The notes: generated from the sequence alone by a model not told the origin. A DNA stretch of 39,481 nt from Ectothiorhodospiraceae bacterium (GCA_020831845.1 JAFIFV010000110.1:1-39481), one strand, 5' to 3'. Positions 1 to 9,135 are shown, counted from the stretch's first letter. Numbers and translations are program-made.

Positions 1-154
1 TGGGGACAAATCGGGGACCGCGGGGTATCTCTGCTCGTGTGGGGTGTGGTTGGGCCCGCGCTGGTGCATCTCCCTACCCGTTGGTATGGCCGATTTTCAA
101 TGTATGCAGCGGGCATCTTATAATGGCGCGTATGCCTCAACAGCTGGTGAATGG

Positions 155-589
155 ATGGAACTGACCTATCACACCGATTACGCATTCAGAGTGCTGATGT
201 ACGCCGGTGCCCACCCGGACCGGCGCGTGACGCTCGCTGAAATCGCCAGGGCCTACGACATTTCCCGGGAGCACCTGCGCAAGGTCGTTCACGGGCTTGC
301 GCAGCATGGTTTCCTGGCCACCACGAAGGGGCGGGCCGGAGGGCTGACCCTGGGGCGACACCCGCGCAGCATCCGGGTGGGCGATGTCGTCCAGGCCATG
401 GAGCCCAGCATGGCCATCATCGATTGTAACCGCCAGCCATGCCCGCTCACTGGCCGGTGCTATCTGAAGGCGGTGTTCAACCGTGGCCAGAAGGCGTTTC
501 TGGAAGAGATCAATCGTGTCACCCTTGCCGATCTGCTGGAAGAGGAGCAGACCCTGGCGGGCATCAGAATCATCAGTGAAGCCGTGTGA
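155..589 (+). CDS. nsrR: NsrR-like Rrf2 family transcriptional repressor
   Basis: A 144-residue Rrf2-family regulator. The N-terminal winged helix (about residues 1-70) is followed by three cysteines at C91, C96 and C102 in the segment DCNRQPC...GRC. Their number and spacing match the [2Fe-2S]/[4Fe-4S] ligands of NsrR, the nitric-oxide-sensing repressor, so a role in NO or nitrosative stress control is likely. The start at 155 (MELTYHTDYAFRVL) is chosen because it aligns with the usual family N-terminus; an in-frame extension to 44 looks non-coding. The upstream sequence at 101-118 contains TGTATGCA and GCATCTT, which resemble NsrR half-sites and may reflect autoregulation. The gene is convergent with the hydrolase that ends at 656. 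The family call is firm; the NsrR identity rests on the cysteine pattern. Confidence 0.85.
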   Translation: MELTYHTDYAFRVLMYAGAHPDRRVTLAEIARAYDISREHLRKVVHGLAQHGFLATTKGRAGGLTLGRHPRSIRVGDVVQAMEPSMAIIDCNRQPCPLTGRCYLKAVFNRGQKAFLEEINRVTLADLLEEEQTLAGIRIISEAV

Positions 590-616
590 CCGATGCAGGA
601 ACGGAGAAGCACTTAA

Positions 617-652
617 GGAAGCGCTGATTAATTCCCGGATTCGTGCGGGAAT
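617..652. repeat. Short repeat plus hairpin between convergent genes
   Basis: The 20-mer at 617-636 (GGAAGCGCTGATTAATTCCC) matches 18 of 20 bases of the sequence at 30451-30470, also intergenic. It runs into a perfect 7-bp inverted repeat, ATTCCCG (631-637) and CGGGAAT (646-652) with an 8-nt loop. The hairpin could terminate either convergent gene, but no T-tract follows. The repeat looks like a dispersed element end; its family is not recognised. Confidence 0.45.
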
Positions 653-655
653 CGT

Positions 656-1402
656 TCAGTGCTGCTTCAGAAACGGGATCACCGCATCCGTCAGCGCCTG
701 GGGCGCCGAGAGCTGGGGTGCATGGCCGGTGGGCAGGCTTGCCACCGTGGCGCCGGGGACCAGTGACTGCATCCGGCGCTGCGCTGCCAGCACCACCGAG
801 CGGTCTTCGAGTGCTTCCACGTACAGCCGCGGTATGCGCCCGAAGCGCTCCGGTGTCCAGCGTGGCTGCACGGCACGTCCGCTCTCGGGCTGCGGGCCAA
901 GCTTCCGCGCCGCCGCCCAGGCGGCTTCGTCGGGTACGTCCTGGAAGAAGATGTCGCGCGCCGCCGCAGCCGGTACCCGAGAGATGGAACGGCTCGCATT
1001 CCATTCCAGATGGGGCATGATGCCGGCCGCTGTCGGGTCTTCCTCCTTCAGGGGGGTGGTCAGCTGCGCGAAGCCCATGCCGGATGGCAGCATCATGCCG
1101 GCTATGAACACCACGCTGCGGATCAGGTCGGGCTCGGCTTCCGCGAGCTGGGTGGCGATAACACCGCCGCCCGAGTGCGCGACCAGGCTGGCCTTGCCGG
1201 GCAGGTTCAACAGCAGCTCCCGCAGCGTGTCCACATAAAGCTGCAGCGTCACCGCCTCGGGCGGCGTGTCGTCACTGCCGTTCCCCGGCAGGTCCACTGC
1301 ATGCGGTTCCAGGCCGGCGTCACGCAGGGCGGGCAGGATGCCTTCCCAGACCCAGCCCCCGGCCCAGGCGCCGTGAATCAGTATGAGTGGATGACTGGGC
1401 AT
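656..1402 (-). CDS. Alpha/beta hydrolase (esterase-like)
   Basis: A 248-residue soluble alpha/beta hydrolase of the AB_hydrolase_6 type. The oxyanion region LILIHGAW lies near the N-terminus. The nucleophile elbow is VAHSGGG, with the catalytic serine near residue 77, and the C-terminal histidine is in TGHAPQL. The acidic residue is probably in the VEALEDRS segment. The ATG at 1402 is preferred over a TTG at 1414 because GAGGAA sits just upstream. The start lies 8 nt after the stop of the 2OG oxygenase, so the two form one transcription unit. The substrate is unknown; context suggests a small ester, lactone or amide from N-heterocycle breakdown. Confidence 0.8.
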   Translation of the reverse strand: MPSHPLILIHGAWAGGWVWEGILPALRDAGLEPHAVDLPGNGSDDTPPEAVTLQLYVDTLRELLLNLPGKASLVAHSGGGVIATQLAEAEPDLIRSVVFIAGMMLPSGMGFAQLTTPLKEEDPTAAGIMPHLEWNASRSISRVPAAAARDIFFQDVPDEAAWAAARKLGPQPESGRAVQPRWTPERFGRIPRLYVEALEDRSVVLAAQRRMQSLVPGATVASLPTGHAPQLSAPQALTDAVIPFLKQH

Positions 1403-1410
1403 GGGTTTCC

Positions 1411-2391
1411 TCAACCGTAGGTTTTCTCGTACATGGCCCGGAGGTGGGCTTCCACCGTGGTGGGCGGATACTTCGGTTCCTCGCCAGGTCCCAGGCAGCC
1501 GGGCAGGCAGCGTACCTCGTGATCGCGAGAGCCGCTGAAGAAGAATGGAACGGAATAACGCTCGGCGCCCGAGGTGTTGACCACACGGTGCAGCGTCGAG
1601 CGGTAGCGGTCGTTGGTCCAGCGGGCAATCATGTCGCCCAGGTTAACGACAAAGGTTCCAGGAATGGGGTCAGCGTTGATCCAGCACTCCTTCTGGTTGT
1701 CCCAGACCTGGAGGCCGGGGTTTTCATCCAGCATCAACACGGTGATGCCGCCCCAATCCGTGTGTGCGCCACATCCCTTCTCGCCGGGAGCGGGCTGCGG
1801 CGGTTGCGGCGGATAATGCAGCAGGCGCAGCGTGGCGAGCGGGTCGCGGCAGAAGTCGTCGAAGAAGTGTTCGGGTAGATCCAGGGAGAGCGCCAGCCCG
1901 TGCATGATGACGCCGTTGAGGTCCACCATGGCGTCGAAGTACTCCATCATCGCTTCGCGGAAATCCGGCACTCCCGCAGGCCAGAGGTTCGCGCCCTGAT
2001 TGAACTCCCCGGCCAGTACGCGGGGGTCGTCCGGGGAGAGATCCTCGCCGATGTAGAAGCCCTCTTTCAGATCCGGCGGAGCCCCGGCTTCCAGCGTCTG
2101 TCCGCGCAACGGCTCGTAGCCGCGATTTGCCTGCGACAGGCTCTTGTCCACTTGTCGCTTGGCGTCCAGCGGCAAGTCGAAGAATGCCCTGGACGCAGCG
2201 AACACCCGCTCCTGCAGGTCAGCGGCTACGCCGTGATTGCGCACATAGAAGAATCCCTTGTCCAGACAGGCGCGCTGTAGTGCATCGCCGACCGCCTCTC
2301 GCTCGGCGGCGCTGCCGCTCAGCAACGGACCGATATCGATGACCGGTAACTGGACCTCCTGCTCGGCCTCGGCCCCCATGGGTGCATTCAT
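1411..2391 (-). CDS. 2-oxoglutarate/Fe(II)-dependent oxygenase (isopenicillin N synthase family)
   Basis: A 326-residue oxygenase with the DIOX_N domain (about residues 15-130) followed by the 2OG-FeII_Oxy double-stranded beta helix. The iron ligands are visible as HTD (H210, D212) and H268 in STLHRV. The 2-oxoglutarate-binding pair is R278 and S280 in RYSVPFF. The ATG at 2391 is chosen because GGGAG lies 5-6 nt upstream; a GTG at 2397 is also in frame. It heads a two-gene operon with the hydrolase and is divergent from the amidase. The palindrome at 2410-2419 lies in its promoter region. Members of this family hydroxylate small molecules including nucleobases, but no substrate can be assigned from sequence. 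Confidence 0.85.
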   Translation of the reverse strand: MNAPMGAEAEQEVQLPVIDIGPLLSGSAAEREAVGDALQRACLDKGFFYVRNHGVAADLQERVFAASRAFFDLPLDAKRQVDKSLSQANRGYEPLRGQTLEAGAPPDLKEGFYIGEDLSPDDPRVLAGEFNQGANLWPAGVPDFREAMMEYFDAMVDLNGVIMHGLALSLDLPEHFFDDFCRDPLATLRLLHYPPQPPQPAPGEKGCGAHTDWGGITVLMLDENPGLQVWDNQKECWINADPIPGTFVVNLGDMIARWTNDRYRSTLHRVVNTSGAERYSVPFFFSGSRDHEVRCLPGCLGPGEEPKYPPTTVEAHLRAMYEKTYG

Positions 2392-2409
2392 AACCACTCC
2401 CGCATCTTG

Positions 2410-2419
2410 ATGTATACAT
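2410..2419. promoter_or_regulatory. Palindromic operator ATGTATACAT (copy 1)
   Basis: A perfect 10-bp palindrome 19-28 nt upstream of the 2OG oxygenase start. The same sequence recurs at 2645-2654, and its 8-bp core recurs at 9136-9143. TGTATACA-type sites are typical of FadR/VanR-subfamily GntR repressors, and such a regulator is encoded at 4299. The assignment to that protein is inference. Confidence 0.6.
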
Positions 2420-2644
2420 ATTGGTATTCAGTATTCGTGCCACTGTCCGATGTCGATACAGCAGGCCCGCGGAATACCCGGGCGACGCGGGTTGGAGATC
2501 CCCAACGCGGTGCAGGGGAGCCCGCTGATGCACCGAGACGGACCTGTTTCGCAGTCTGTTGGCACTGTTACGGTGCACAAATGCTGGGCGAACAGCTTGT
2601 GAATGAGTGGCTTATGTCTTGGCGCGATGTGTGCATAGGGGGCA

Positions 2645-2654
2645 ATGTATACAT
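2645..2654. promoter_or_regulatory. Palindromic operator ATGTATACAT (copy 2)
   Basis: This is identical to the palindrome at 2410-2419. It ends 16 nt before the amidase start at 2671, so a bound repressor would overlap the leader. The two copies flank the 273-bp divergent intergenic region, one per gene. Confidence 0.6.
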
Positions 2655-2670
2655 CGACAGCGGTGCGGAC

Positions 2671-3855
2671 ATGCAGCTGAAAACCGGTTTTGTGGATTCC
2701 GATCATGTGCGGGTGCCCCCCACGGCTTCCGGTCCCCTTGATGGCAGGAGGTTCGCCGTGAAGGACGTGTTCCAGGTGAAGGGGACGCGGACCGGGAACG
2801 GTCACCCGAAATGGCGGGAAACCCACGCACCGGCCCCAGCGCACGCGCCGGCGATTTCCCGTCTGCTGGCATCTGGTGCCGAACTGGTGGGCAAGACGCA
2901 CACCGATGAGCTGACCTACAGCCTGTCCGGACAGAACGTGCATTACGGCACACCTCCAAACCCTTCAGCACCGGACTGCGTGCCTGGCGGCTCATCCAGC
3001 GGCTCGGCCTCGGTTACCGCCGCAGGCCTGGTGGATTTCGCACTGGGAACGGATACCGGTGGCTCAGTGCGCGTCCCGGCCAGCTTCTGCGGCATCTATG
3101 GAATACGGCCGACGCTTGGTGCTGTGAGCACCGAGGGCGCCGGGGAGCTGGCCAGGTCCTTCGACGTGGTCGGCTGGTTCGCCCGCGACGCGGCCATGCT
3201 GCAACGGGTGGGGAGCGTGCTGCTGCCGAACCGTGTCTCGCCGCAGCTGCAGCGGGTGCGGTTACTCCGCGAGGCAATCGTGTCCTCTGAGGAAGAGCTG
3301 GCGGAACAGACCCGCCAACTGCTTGATGCCGGTGCGGTTCCCCTGGAGCAGATCGAAGACGCCACCGTCGGGCCGCTGGAGGAGTTCTTCCAGGCGTTCC
3401 GCCCGCTGCAGGCCTATGAGGCCTGGGCGCATTACGGCAAATGGATAACGCGACACCGGCCCTTGTTCGGGCCCGGCGTCAAGGAGCGCTTTGCGGCCGC
3501 CTCGCAGGTTTCGGAAGCGGAGGCGCGCTGGGCGCGGCAGCGCTGTGGGGAACTCCGCGACGGCCTGCTGGAGATTGTCGGCGACAACACCGTGCTGTGC
3601 ATGCCCACCACGCCCATTCCCGCTCCCGCGCTGGGGGCGAGCGACGCACAGGTGGAGGCGGCGCGCTTCCGGATGCTGTGCATGAACGCGGTGGCCGGCA
3701 CGGGAGGCCTGCCGCAGTTGAGCCTGCCGTTGTTGCAACTGGGGGGGCGGCCCGTGGGCCTGTCGCTGATCGGTCCGCCGGGCAGTGACCTGCAACTGCT
3801 GGAGTTGGCCGTGCGTATGGAGCGGGACGAGCTGCTCGCGCGACGGGCGGGCTGA
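2671..3855 (+). CDS. Amidase signature family protein
   Basis: A 394-residue amidase, on the short side for the family. The Ser-cisSer-Lys triad is visible: K31 in FAVKDVF, the cis-serine in PGGSSSGS (about 108-110) and S132 in GTDTGGSVRVPASFCG. The start at 2671 (MQLKTGFV) is chosen because upstream in-frame sequence back to 2407 is not protein-like and spans the operator. The Shine-Dalgarno sequence is weak. It is followed after 45 nt by an AtzH/HpxZ-like gene and then a GntR gene, probably as one operon. Comparable amidase plus DUF3225 pairs occur in s-triazine (AtzE/AtzH) and oxalurate (HpxY/HpxZ) loci, which points to hydrolysis of a ureido or amide intermediate. The exact substrate is unknown. 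Confidence 0.8.
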   Translation: MQLKTGFVDSDHVRVPPTASGPLDGRRFAVKDVFQVKGTRTGNGHPKWRETHAPAPAHAPAISRLLASGAELVGKTHTDELTYSLSGQNVHYGTPPNPSAPDCVPGGSSSGSASVTAAGLVDFALGTDTGGSVRVPASFCGIYGIRPTLGAVSTEGAGELARSFDVVGWFARDAAMLQRVGSVLLPNRVSPQLQRVRLLREAIVSSEEELAEQTRQLLDAGAVPLEQIEDATVGPLEEFFQAFRPLQAYEAWAHYGKWITRHRPLFGPGVKERFAAASQVSEAEARWARQRCGELRDGLLEIVGDNTVLCMPTTPIPAPALGASDAQVEAARFRMLCMNAVAGTGGLPQLSLPLLQLGGRPVGLSLIGPPGSDLQLLELAVRMERDELLARRAG

Positions 3856-3900
3856 ATACCACTGACACCGGGGCGTATGTTCCCGAGGAGACCACAGGGA

Positions 3901-4281
3901 ATGACCATCAGCATCAACGATCCGGCCGTACTGGCAGAGGTGACGGAGGCCTTTCAGCGCTATGAACAGGCGCTGGTAGGCAATGACGTGGACGTGCTGG
4001 ACGAACTGTTCTGGAACGACGGACGCACCGTGCGCTATGGCGCCGGAGAGAACCTCTACGGCTACGCGGAGATTGCCGCTTTCCGTGCCTCCCGGCCGTC
4101 CAAGGGACTCGACCGGACGCTGAAGAACACCGTGATCACCACGTATGGCAACGATTGCGCCACTGCCTGGACGGAGTTCGAGCGCCCGGGCGCCGCTCGC
4201 GTTGGACGCCAGAGTCAGTGCTGGGTGCGGATGCCGGAAGGCTGGCGGGTAGTTGCAGCGCACGTATCTTTCATGGACTGA
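3901..4281 (+). CDS. AtzH-like / HpxZ-like NTF2-fold protein (DUF3225)
   Basis: A 126-residue protein of the SnoaL/NTF2 fold. The pattern matches the AtzH-like (DUF3225) family: YEQALVGNDVDVLDELFWND, then TVRYGAGENLYGYAEI, then QSQCWVRMPEGWRVVAAHVS. In Klebsiella the homologue HpxZ belongs to the oxalurate branch of purine catabolism. In Pseudomonas AtzH accompanies the cyanuric acid pathway. Its biochemical role is not settled, but it is consistently linked to amidase-family enzymes. Here it lies between an amidase and a GntR regulator. A start at 3877 is possible; 3901 fits the family N-terminus (MTISINDPAVLAEV). Confidence 0.82.
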   Translation: MTISINDPAVLAEVTEAFQRYEQALVGNDVDVLDELFWNDGRTVRYGAGENLYGYAEIAAFRASRPSKGLDRTLKNTVITTYGNDCATAWTEFERPGAARVGRQSQCWVRMPEGWRVVAAHVSFMD

Positions 4282-4298
4282 CCACAGGGACGGAGCCT

Positions 4299-4994
4299 AT
4301 GAACCGACCATTGCGAGACATCGGGCACACGGACACGGGCATGCCACTGGCCGAGGAGATTCGCCGCACGCTGTCCGACGAGGTGCTGGCGGGTCGCATC
4401 AGACCCGGAAGCCGGCTGGACGAAACAGTGCTGGCGCAACGTTTTGGCGTGTCCCGAACCCCGGTGCGTGAGGCACTGCGGGAAATGGCCTCCACCGGCC
4501 TGGTGGAACATCGCCACCGGCGCGGCGTTTTCGTCATGGCAGTGCCGGAACAGCGTCTGGCGGAGATGTTCGAGTACTCCGCGGAGATGGAGGCTGCCTG
4601 TGCGTTCATGGCGGCCATGCGCATGGATCTGCGCGAGCGGGAGCAGCTGCTGTCCACGCACCTCGCCAGCTACGAATGCGTGCGGGACGACGACGTGGAC
4701 GGCTATGACCAGGCCAATCTGGAACTCCACGAGACCATCTTCCGTGGTTGCCACAACCGTTATCTGCTGGAGGCGGCGTTGGCCGCACGCTCCCGCGTGA
4801 TTCCCTACCGCCGTGTACAGTTCAAGGTGAGCAACCGGCTGGAGGCCTCGTTCCGGGAGCACGACAAGGTGGTGAAGGCAATACTGCGTGGCGCGGGCGA
4901 GGAGGCGGCCAGCCTGATCCGCACCCACGTGCGCATCTCGCACCGCACGTCCCAGCACTACATGGACGACCAGAAACACGTCACGGAGTCGTGA
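4299..4994 (+). CDS. GntR family (FadR/FCD) transcriptional regulator
   Basis: A 231-residue regulator. The N-terminal winged helix has the typical signature [22 protein letters not shown] and a wing at [13 protein letters not shown]. The C-terminal all-helical FCD domain carries likely metal or ligand residues in [14 protein letters not shown] and the [10 protein letters not shown] segment. The start is 17 nt after the AtzH-like gene, so it is in the same operon. Its 3' end overlaps the convergent ureidoglycolate lyase gene by 14 bp. It is the most likely reader of the TGTATACA sites at 2411, 2646 and 9136, tying the amidase locus to purine degradation. The second GntR gene at 20300 is the alternative. 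Confidence 0.85.
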   Translation: MNRPLRDIGHTDTGMPLAEEIRRTLSDEVLAGRIRPGSRLDETVLAQRFGVSRTPVREALREMASTGLVEHRHRRGVFVMAVPEQRLAEMFEYSAEMEAACAFMAAMRMDLREREQLLSTHLASYECVRDDDVDGYDQANLELHETIFRGCHNRYLLEAALAARSRVIPYRRVQFKVSNRLEASFREHDKVVKAILRGAGEEAASLIRTHVRISHRTSQHYMDDQKHVTES

Positions 4995-5475
4995 CGGTCA
5001 CGGTCTCCGGCAGCGTGTACTCGTCGCAGTTGTGTCCGGGGCCGCCACGGTCCACCACCAGGAAGTCGGATTCCTGCTCCAGCGCCAGCAGCGGGTGATG
5101 CCAGACCCCGGCGTGGTAGTTCACGCCCTGGTTGCCGCGCACGAAGAAGGCGCGAAGGGTGCTTGTGTCCGGCTCCGGGCCGGCTTCCGCCACCACCACA
5201 AGATACGGTCGGTTGCTCAATGGCACGAACGCCTGGCTTCCCAGCGGGTGGCGCTCCAGCATGCGGATGGTCAGCGGGGTGGTGAATGGCTGGCCGCGGA
5301 AAATACTGATCAGCGGCCGGGCGCCCTCGCCCAGCAGCTGTACCTGCGCCAGGTCGTGATAGCGCTCGGTGCTGCCGTTGTTGATCGGGAAGTGCTCGGC
5401 GCCGGCGGTTTCGATGAGATCCCCGAACGGTGCGAAGGCCTCACGCGTCAGCGGGCGGGTGGTCAGGGTTAGCAT
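4981..5475 (-). CDS. allA: Ureidoglycolate lyase
   Basis: A 164-residue cupin-fold enzyme that splits ureidoglycolate into glyoxylate and urea, the last step of the allantoin route here. Family features include the N-terminal [43 protein letters not shown] and the [14 protein letters not shown] motif with clustered histidines. The ATG at 5475 is chosen because the protein begins with the usual TLTTRPLT segment; upstream in-frame sequence belongs to the allantoicase gene read out of frame. It follows allantoicase by 5 nt and is the last gene of the uraH-puuD-puuE-alc-allA operon. Confidence 0.9.
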   Translation of the reverse strand: MLTLTTRPLTREAFAPFGDLIETAGAEHFPINNGSTERYHDLAQVQLLGEGARPLISIFRGQPFTTPLTIRMLERHPLGSQAFVPLSNRPYLVVVAEAGPEPDTSTLRAFFVRGNQGVNYHAGVWHHPLLALEQESDFLVVDRGGPGHNCDEYTLPETVTVTTP

Positions 5476-5480
5476 GGCGG

Positions 5481-6506
5481 TTACTCCGGCACCGGACGAC
5501 CGTGGAGGCGCAAGCGGCTGATGCCGCCGTCCGGGATGATGTTGAGGCGAATGTGGCTGATCGTACCCAGCGCCTGGAGCTCGCTGGCGAAGGTATGCAC
5601 CGCATCGGCGCTTAGCGGTTGTTCCGGAAGCAGTGTTTCCCAGAACATGCTCTGGGTGATGATGGATTCCTCGGTGCCCCAGTCCACGCGGGCGGCCTGA
5701 ATGGAGCAGCGGTCGGGATAGTTGCCCTTGAAGTGGGCGGTATCCACTTCCACCAGCTCGATCACGCCCGGGCAGCCCAGCTGCAGGATGCACCAGTCGT
5801 TGCCGGGCTCACGACGGCGGCGCGTCTCCCAGCCATCCCCCATGTTGATCCCGCGTCCCGGCTTCAGAATGTTCATCGGTTCGCCGTAATGGGCGTCGCT
5901 CCAGCCGATCTGGCGGCCGCCGTTCTCCAGGGCCAGCAGATCCACCACCTGGGACCTGTCACGGCCGGCCCAATCCACCGCCACATCGCCGTAGACGCGC
6001 AGACGGGCGATGCCGCCGTCGGGATAGATATTCACGCGCAGGTGAGTGACGACCTGGTCGTGCTCCACGGCCACGAAACGATGGTCGTCGCCCCGCAGCG
6101 CGGTGGCGGGCAGGATTTCGGTCCAGACAGCGTCCGGGCCCGGCGTCCCCTCGCTGCTAAGGCAGGCTTCCACCGAGGCGGCCGGCGGGAAGTTGCCGGT
6201 GAAGAAGCTGGTGTCGATGTCCAGGCCGCTGATGCGGCCCGGCAGGGCCAGCCGGATGATGGCCCAGTCGTGGCCGCCATTGCGCCGCCGGCGGGTCTCC
6301 CATCCGTCCATCCATTTGCCGTGGTCATCGAAGCGGTCCGGATAGAAGCGTGCCGGCTCCGGATTCAGCATGCGCTCCAGCGGCGCGAAGAACTGGTCGC
6401 TGGCGGCGATCGCGCGGGCGCCCAGCCGGGCATCCGCCAGGTTCACGCGCGAGCGGGCGAAGGCCGGTGGCTCGATGGGTTCGGCGATACGTACGTTCTC
6501 GGTCAT
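5481..6506 (-). CDS. alc: Allantoicase
   Basis: A 341-residue allantoicase that hydrolyses allantoate to ureidoglycolate and urea. It contains two tandem allantoicase repeats. Each has a GWETRRRR segment (near residues 70 and 230), then [10 protein letters not shown] or [10 protein letters not shown], then [11 protein letters not shown] or [11 protein letters not shown], and [12 protein letters not shown] or [12 protein letters not shown]. The length is typical of the family. The ATG at 6506 overlaps the stop of the allantoinase gene by 4 bp, so translation is probably coupled. Confidence 0.95.
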   Translation of the reverse strand: MTENVRIAEPIEPPAFARSRVNLADARLGARAIAASDQFFAPLERMLNPEPARFYPDRFDDHGKWMDGWETRRRRNGGHDWAIIRLALPGRISGLDIDTSFFTGNFPPAASVEACLSSEGTPGPDAVWTEILPATALRGDDHRFVAVEHDQVVTHLRVNIYPDGGIARLRVYGDVAVDWAGRDRSQVVDLLALENGGRQIGWSDAHYGEPMNILKPGRGINMGDGWETRRRREPGNDWCILQLGCPGVIELVEVDTAHFKGNYPDRCSIQAARVDWGTEESIITQSMFWETLLPEQPLSADAVHTFASELQALGTISHIRLNIIPDGGISRLRLHGRPVPE

Positions 6507-7453
6507 TCGGGCTGTCCTGTCTGTGTCGTCGCCTGGTAGGGGTGATGCTCCATCCAGTGGCGGGCAATGTCGATGCGCCGGGTGACCCACACACGGTCAT
6601 GGTGTTCGATGTGGTCCAGGAAGCGCTGCAGCCCCCGGAGTCGCCCCGGCCGGCCCAGCAGGCGGCAGTGCATGCCCACGGAGAGCATCTTCGGCGCGGT
6701 TTCGCCCTCCGCGTAGAGCACGTCGAAGGCATCGCAGAGATACTGGCTGAAATGATCGCCGGTGTTGAACCCCTGGGCCGTGGCGAAGCGCATGTCGTTG
6801 CTGTCCAGCGCGTACGGTACCACCAGGTGGGGGCGTGTATCGCCGCCGGCGGTGGTGACCGTGGTCCAGAACGGCAGATCGTCGCCGTAGTAGTCCGCGT
6901 CATAGGCGAATCCGCCATGTTCCACCACCAGCCGGCGCGTGTTGGGACTGTCGCGCCCGGTGTACCAGCCCAGCGGCGGTGCGCCTGTGAGCTTGCGAAT
7001 GCGCTCCACCGCCTGGCGGATGTGATCGCGCTCGGTTTCCTCGGGCATGTCCTGATGGTGTATCCAGCGCCAGCCGTGGGAGGCGATCTCGTGATCCAGT
7101 TCCATGAACGCGGCGGTGGCTTCCGGGTTGCGCTCCAGCGCCATTGCCGTGCCGAACACGGTCAGCGGCAGTCCGCGCCGCTCGAATTCCCGCAGTATGC
7201 GCCAGACTCCGGCGCGGGAACCGTACTCGTAGATGGATTCCATGCTCATGTGACGGTCGGGGTAGGCCTGCGCCCCGATGATCTCGGAGAGGAAGATCTC
7301 GGAACTGCGGTCGCCGTGGAGCACGCAGTTCTCCGCCCCTTCCTCGTAGTTCAGCACGAACTGCACGGCGATGCGGGCGTCGCCCGGCCAGCGGGGGTGC
7401 GGCGGATTGCGGCCGTAGCCGATCAGGTCGCGGGGGTAGTCGTCATTCTGCAT
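6503..7453 (-). CDS. puuE: Allantoinase, PuuE (polysaccharide deacetylase) type
   Basis: A 316-residue NodB-fold, cofactor-independent allantoinase that opens allantoin to allantoate. Diagnostic segments are [59 protein letters not shown] and [15 protein letters not shown]. These are conserved in PuuE and differ from the metal-dependent dihydroorotase-like AllB. The ATG at 7453 is chosen on the conserved N-terminus, with a TTG-type extension to 7486 ignored. It lies 16 nt after puuD and overlaps allantoicase by 4 bp. Confidence 0.93.
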   Translation of the reverse strand: MQNDDYPRDLIGYGRNPPHPRWPGDARIAVQFVLNYEEGAENCVLHGDRSSEIFLSEIIGAQAYPDRHMSMESIYEYGSRAGVWRILREFERRGLPLTVFGTAMALERNPEATAAFMELDHEIASHGWRWIHHQDMPEETERDHIRQAVERIRKLTGAPPLGWYTGRDSPNTRRLVVEHGGFAYDADYYGDDLPFWTTVTTAGGDTRPHLVVPYALDSNDMRFATAQGFNTGDHFSQYLCDAFDVLYAEGETAPKMLSVGMHCRLLGRPGRLRGLQRFLDHIEHHDRVWVTRRIDIARHWMEHHPYQATTQTGQPE

Positions 7454-7469
7454 GGCGCTGGCTCCCGTG

Positions 7470-8666
7470 TCAGTCGTCCGTGGCACCGTGACGGATCCAT
7501 TGGCGCAGCATGGCCCGTTCCTCGTCCGTCATGCCGGTAAGGTTTCCCGGCGGCATGTAGGTGGACTGGACCGAGGTGCGGTTGATGGCGTCGCGATGGG
7601 TTTCGATCAGCGCGTCGCTGTCCAGCCGCAGTCCTCCGGGCGGGCTGCTGAATCCGGCCTGCGTGGGGCTGGCCGCGTGGCAGGAGACGCAACGGTTGTC
7701 GATGATGGACTGCACCTGTGCCCAGGATACCGATTCGCCTTCTTCCTGCGGACCGGCCCGCCAGTCCTGCACCTGCGGGCTGGTGGCTACGATCACCGCC
7801 GCTGTGGCCACCGCAGCGGCGGGCAGGATCCACACCTTGCGCTCCGGGAGGTGTCGGATGTTGAAGTAATGCCGCACGCCGGCGCCGATCAGCATCACCG
7901 CTGCCAGCACGGCCCAGTTCCAGGGATGCGCGTAGGTGCTGGGGAAATGGTGGCTGATCATGATGAACAGCACCGGCAGCGTCAGGTAGTTGTTGTGCCG
8001 GGAGCGCAGCAGCGCATTCTTGCCCTTGGCCGGGTCGGGCTCGCGTCCGGCTGTCATGGCGTCGACCATGTCCCGCTGGGAGGGAATGATCACGCGGAAC
8101 ACGTTGCCCACCATGCAGGTGCCGATGGCCGCGCCGACGTGGATGTATGCCGCCCGGCCGCTGAACAGCTCGCTGAGCCCCCAGGCCAGCAGCACCAGCA
8201 GGGCGAAGCCCGTCGCGGCCAGCCAGACCGGCCGGCTGGCCAATGGCGAGCGGCACAGGCCGTCGTAGACGAACCAGGAGCCGATGAGCACGGCCAGCCC
8301 GATGGCAATGGCCGTCCCCTGGCCGATGTCGGCCACCGACGGGTCCACCATCATGCTGCCGGCGTTCATGTAATAGACCACGATCAGCAGCAGGAAGCCG
8401 GTGATCCAGGTGGAATAGGCCTCCCACTTGAACCAGTGCAGCGTGGACGGAAGTTTCTCCGGCGCCACCGCATACTTCTGTACGAAGTAGAAGCCGCCGC
8501 CGTGGATCGCCCACAGGTCGCCGGCGATTCCCTCGCGCTTGTTCAGCCGCTCGATGTGGTTTTCCAGCCAGTTGAAGTAGAAGGATGCGCCGATCCATGC
8601 CACGCCGACGATGAAATGCGCCCAGCGCAGCAGCAGATTGGCCCATTCGTGAAGATGCGCTTCCAT
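7470..8666 (-). CDS. puuD: Membrane urate hydroxylase with C-terminal cytochrome c (PuuD)
   Basis: A 398-residue integral membrane protein converting urate to 5-hydroxyisourate, passing electrons through its own cytochrome c rather than making peroxide. About eight hydrophobic segments span residues 10-295 (DUF989/urate oxidase N-terminal domain), with many histidines (for example HEW, RWAH, HGGGF, SRHNN, ISHHFP) that may bind haem. The C-terminal domain has the c-type haem motif CVSCH at 326-330 and a likely distal methionine in YMPPGNLTG. It replaces uricase or HpxO in this pathway. It lies 56 nt after uraH. Confidence 0.93.
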   Translation of the reverse strand: MEAHLHEWANLLLRWAHFIVGVAWIGASFYFNWLENHIERLNKREGIAGDLWAIHGGGFYFVQKYAVAPEKLPSTLHWFKWEAYSTWITGFLLLIVVYYMNAGSMMVDPSVADIGQGTAIAIGLAVLIGSWFVYDGLCRSPLASRPVWLAATGFALLVLLAWGLSELFSGRAAYIHVGAAIGTCMVGNVFRVIIPSQRDMVDAMTAGREPDPAKGKNALLRSRHNNYLTLPVLFIMISHHFPSTYAHPWNWAVLAAVMLIGAGVRHYFNIRHLPERKVWILPAAAVATAAVIVATSPQVQDWRAGPQEEGESVSWAQVQSIIDNRCVSCHAASPTQAGFSSPPGGLRLDSDALIETHRDAINRTSVQSTYMPPGNLTGMTDEERAMLRQWIRHGATDD

Positions 8667-8722
8667 GATCCCTAGGTCCGCCCGTGCCCGTGTTGTTTGG
8701 AATGACCGCCGATGGCCCGTTG

Positions 8723-9076
8723 TCAGCTGCCGCGGTAGGTGGTGTAGCCGTAAGGGGAGAGCAGCAGCGGCACGTGGTAGTGCTGGTCCGGGCTGGCGAT
8801 CCCGAAGCGCAGCACCACCTGGTCCAGGAAGCGCGGTTCGCCGTTGTCCACGCCGGCGCCGGCGAAGTAGTCGCCCACCGCGAATACCAGTTGGTAGGTG
8901 CCGGCGGTGAAGCGCTCGCCCTCCAGCAGTGGCTGGTCGCATCGTCCGTCACTGTTGGTCACGGTCTGGGTCAGCGTCTCCGGACCGGAGTCGCCGATGC
9001 GTTCCAGCCTGATGTGGACGCCTGCGGCGGGCTGACCGGCTGCCGTATCGAGTATGTGAGTGGTGAGTCTGCCCAT
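8723..9076 (-). CDS. uraH: 5-Hydroxyisourate hydrolase (transthyretin-like)
   Basis: A 117-residue transthyretin-related protein that hydrolyses 5-hydroxyisourate to OHCU. The N-terminal LTTHILDTAAGQPA, the internal RFGI with HYHVPLLLSPYGY, and the C-terminal YRGS tetrapeptide are diagnostic of the enzyme as opposed to transthyretin. It is the first gene of the minus-strand operon. It is divergent from uraD, with an operator palindrome between them. Confidence 0.95.
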   Translation of the reverse strand: MGRLTTHILDTAAGQPAAGVHIRLERIGDSGPETLTQTVTNSDGRCDQPLLEGERFTAGTYQLVFAVGDYFAGAGVDNGEPRFLDQVVLRFGIASPDQHYHVPLLLSPYGYTTYRGS

Positions 9077-9135
9077 GAACCCCTTGTCCCGTTTCAGTCT
9101 GTTACCTGAAAACTGTATCCAATATTGAATGTATT

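Noticed and set aside
2427..2442. Sigma-54-like TGGCACG on the minus strand upstream of the 2OG oxygenase
   Set aside because: The -24 element is perfect, but the -12 element reads CTGAA and lacks the conserved GC, so it was not called.
2560..2577. TGGCAC...GTGCA resembling a sigma-54 promoter upstream of the amidase
   Set aside because: The GG to GC spacing is 12 nt instead of 10, which would not be recognised.
2407..2670. N-terminal extension of the amidase
   Set aside because: It would span both operator palindromes, has no family similarity, and is rich in Trp, Tyr, Cys and Arg like a non-coding frame.
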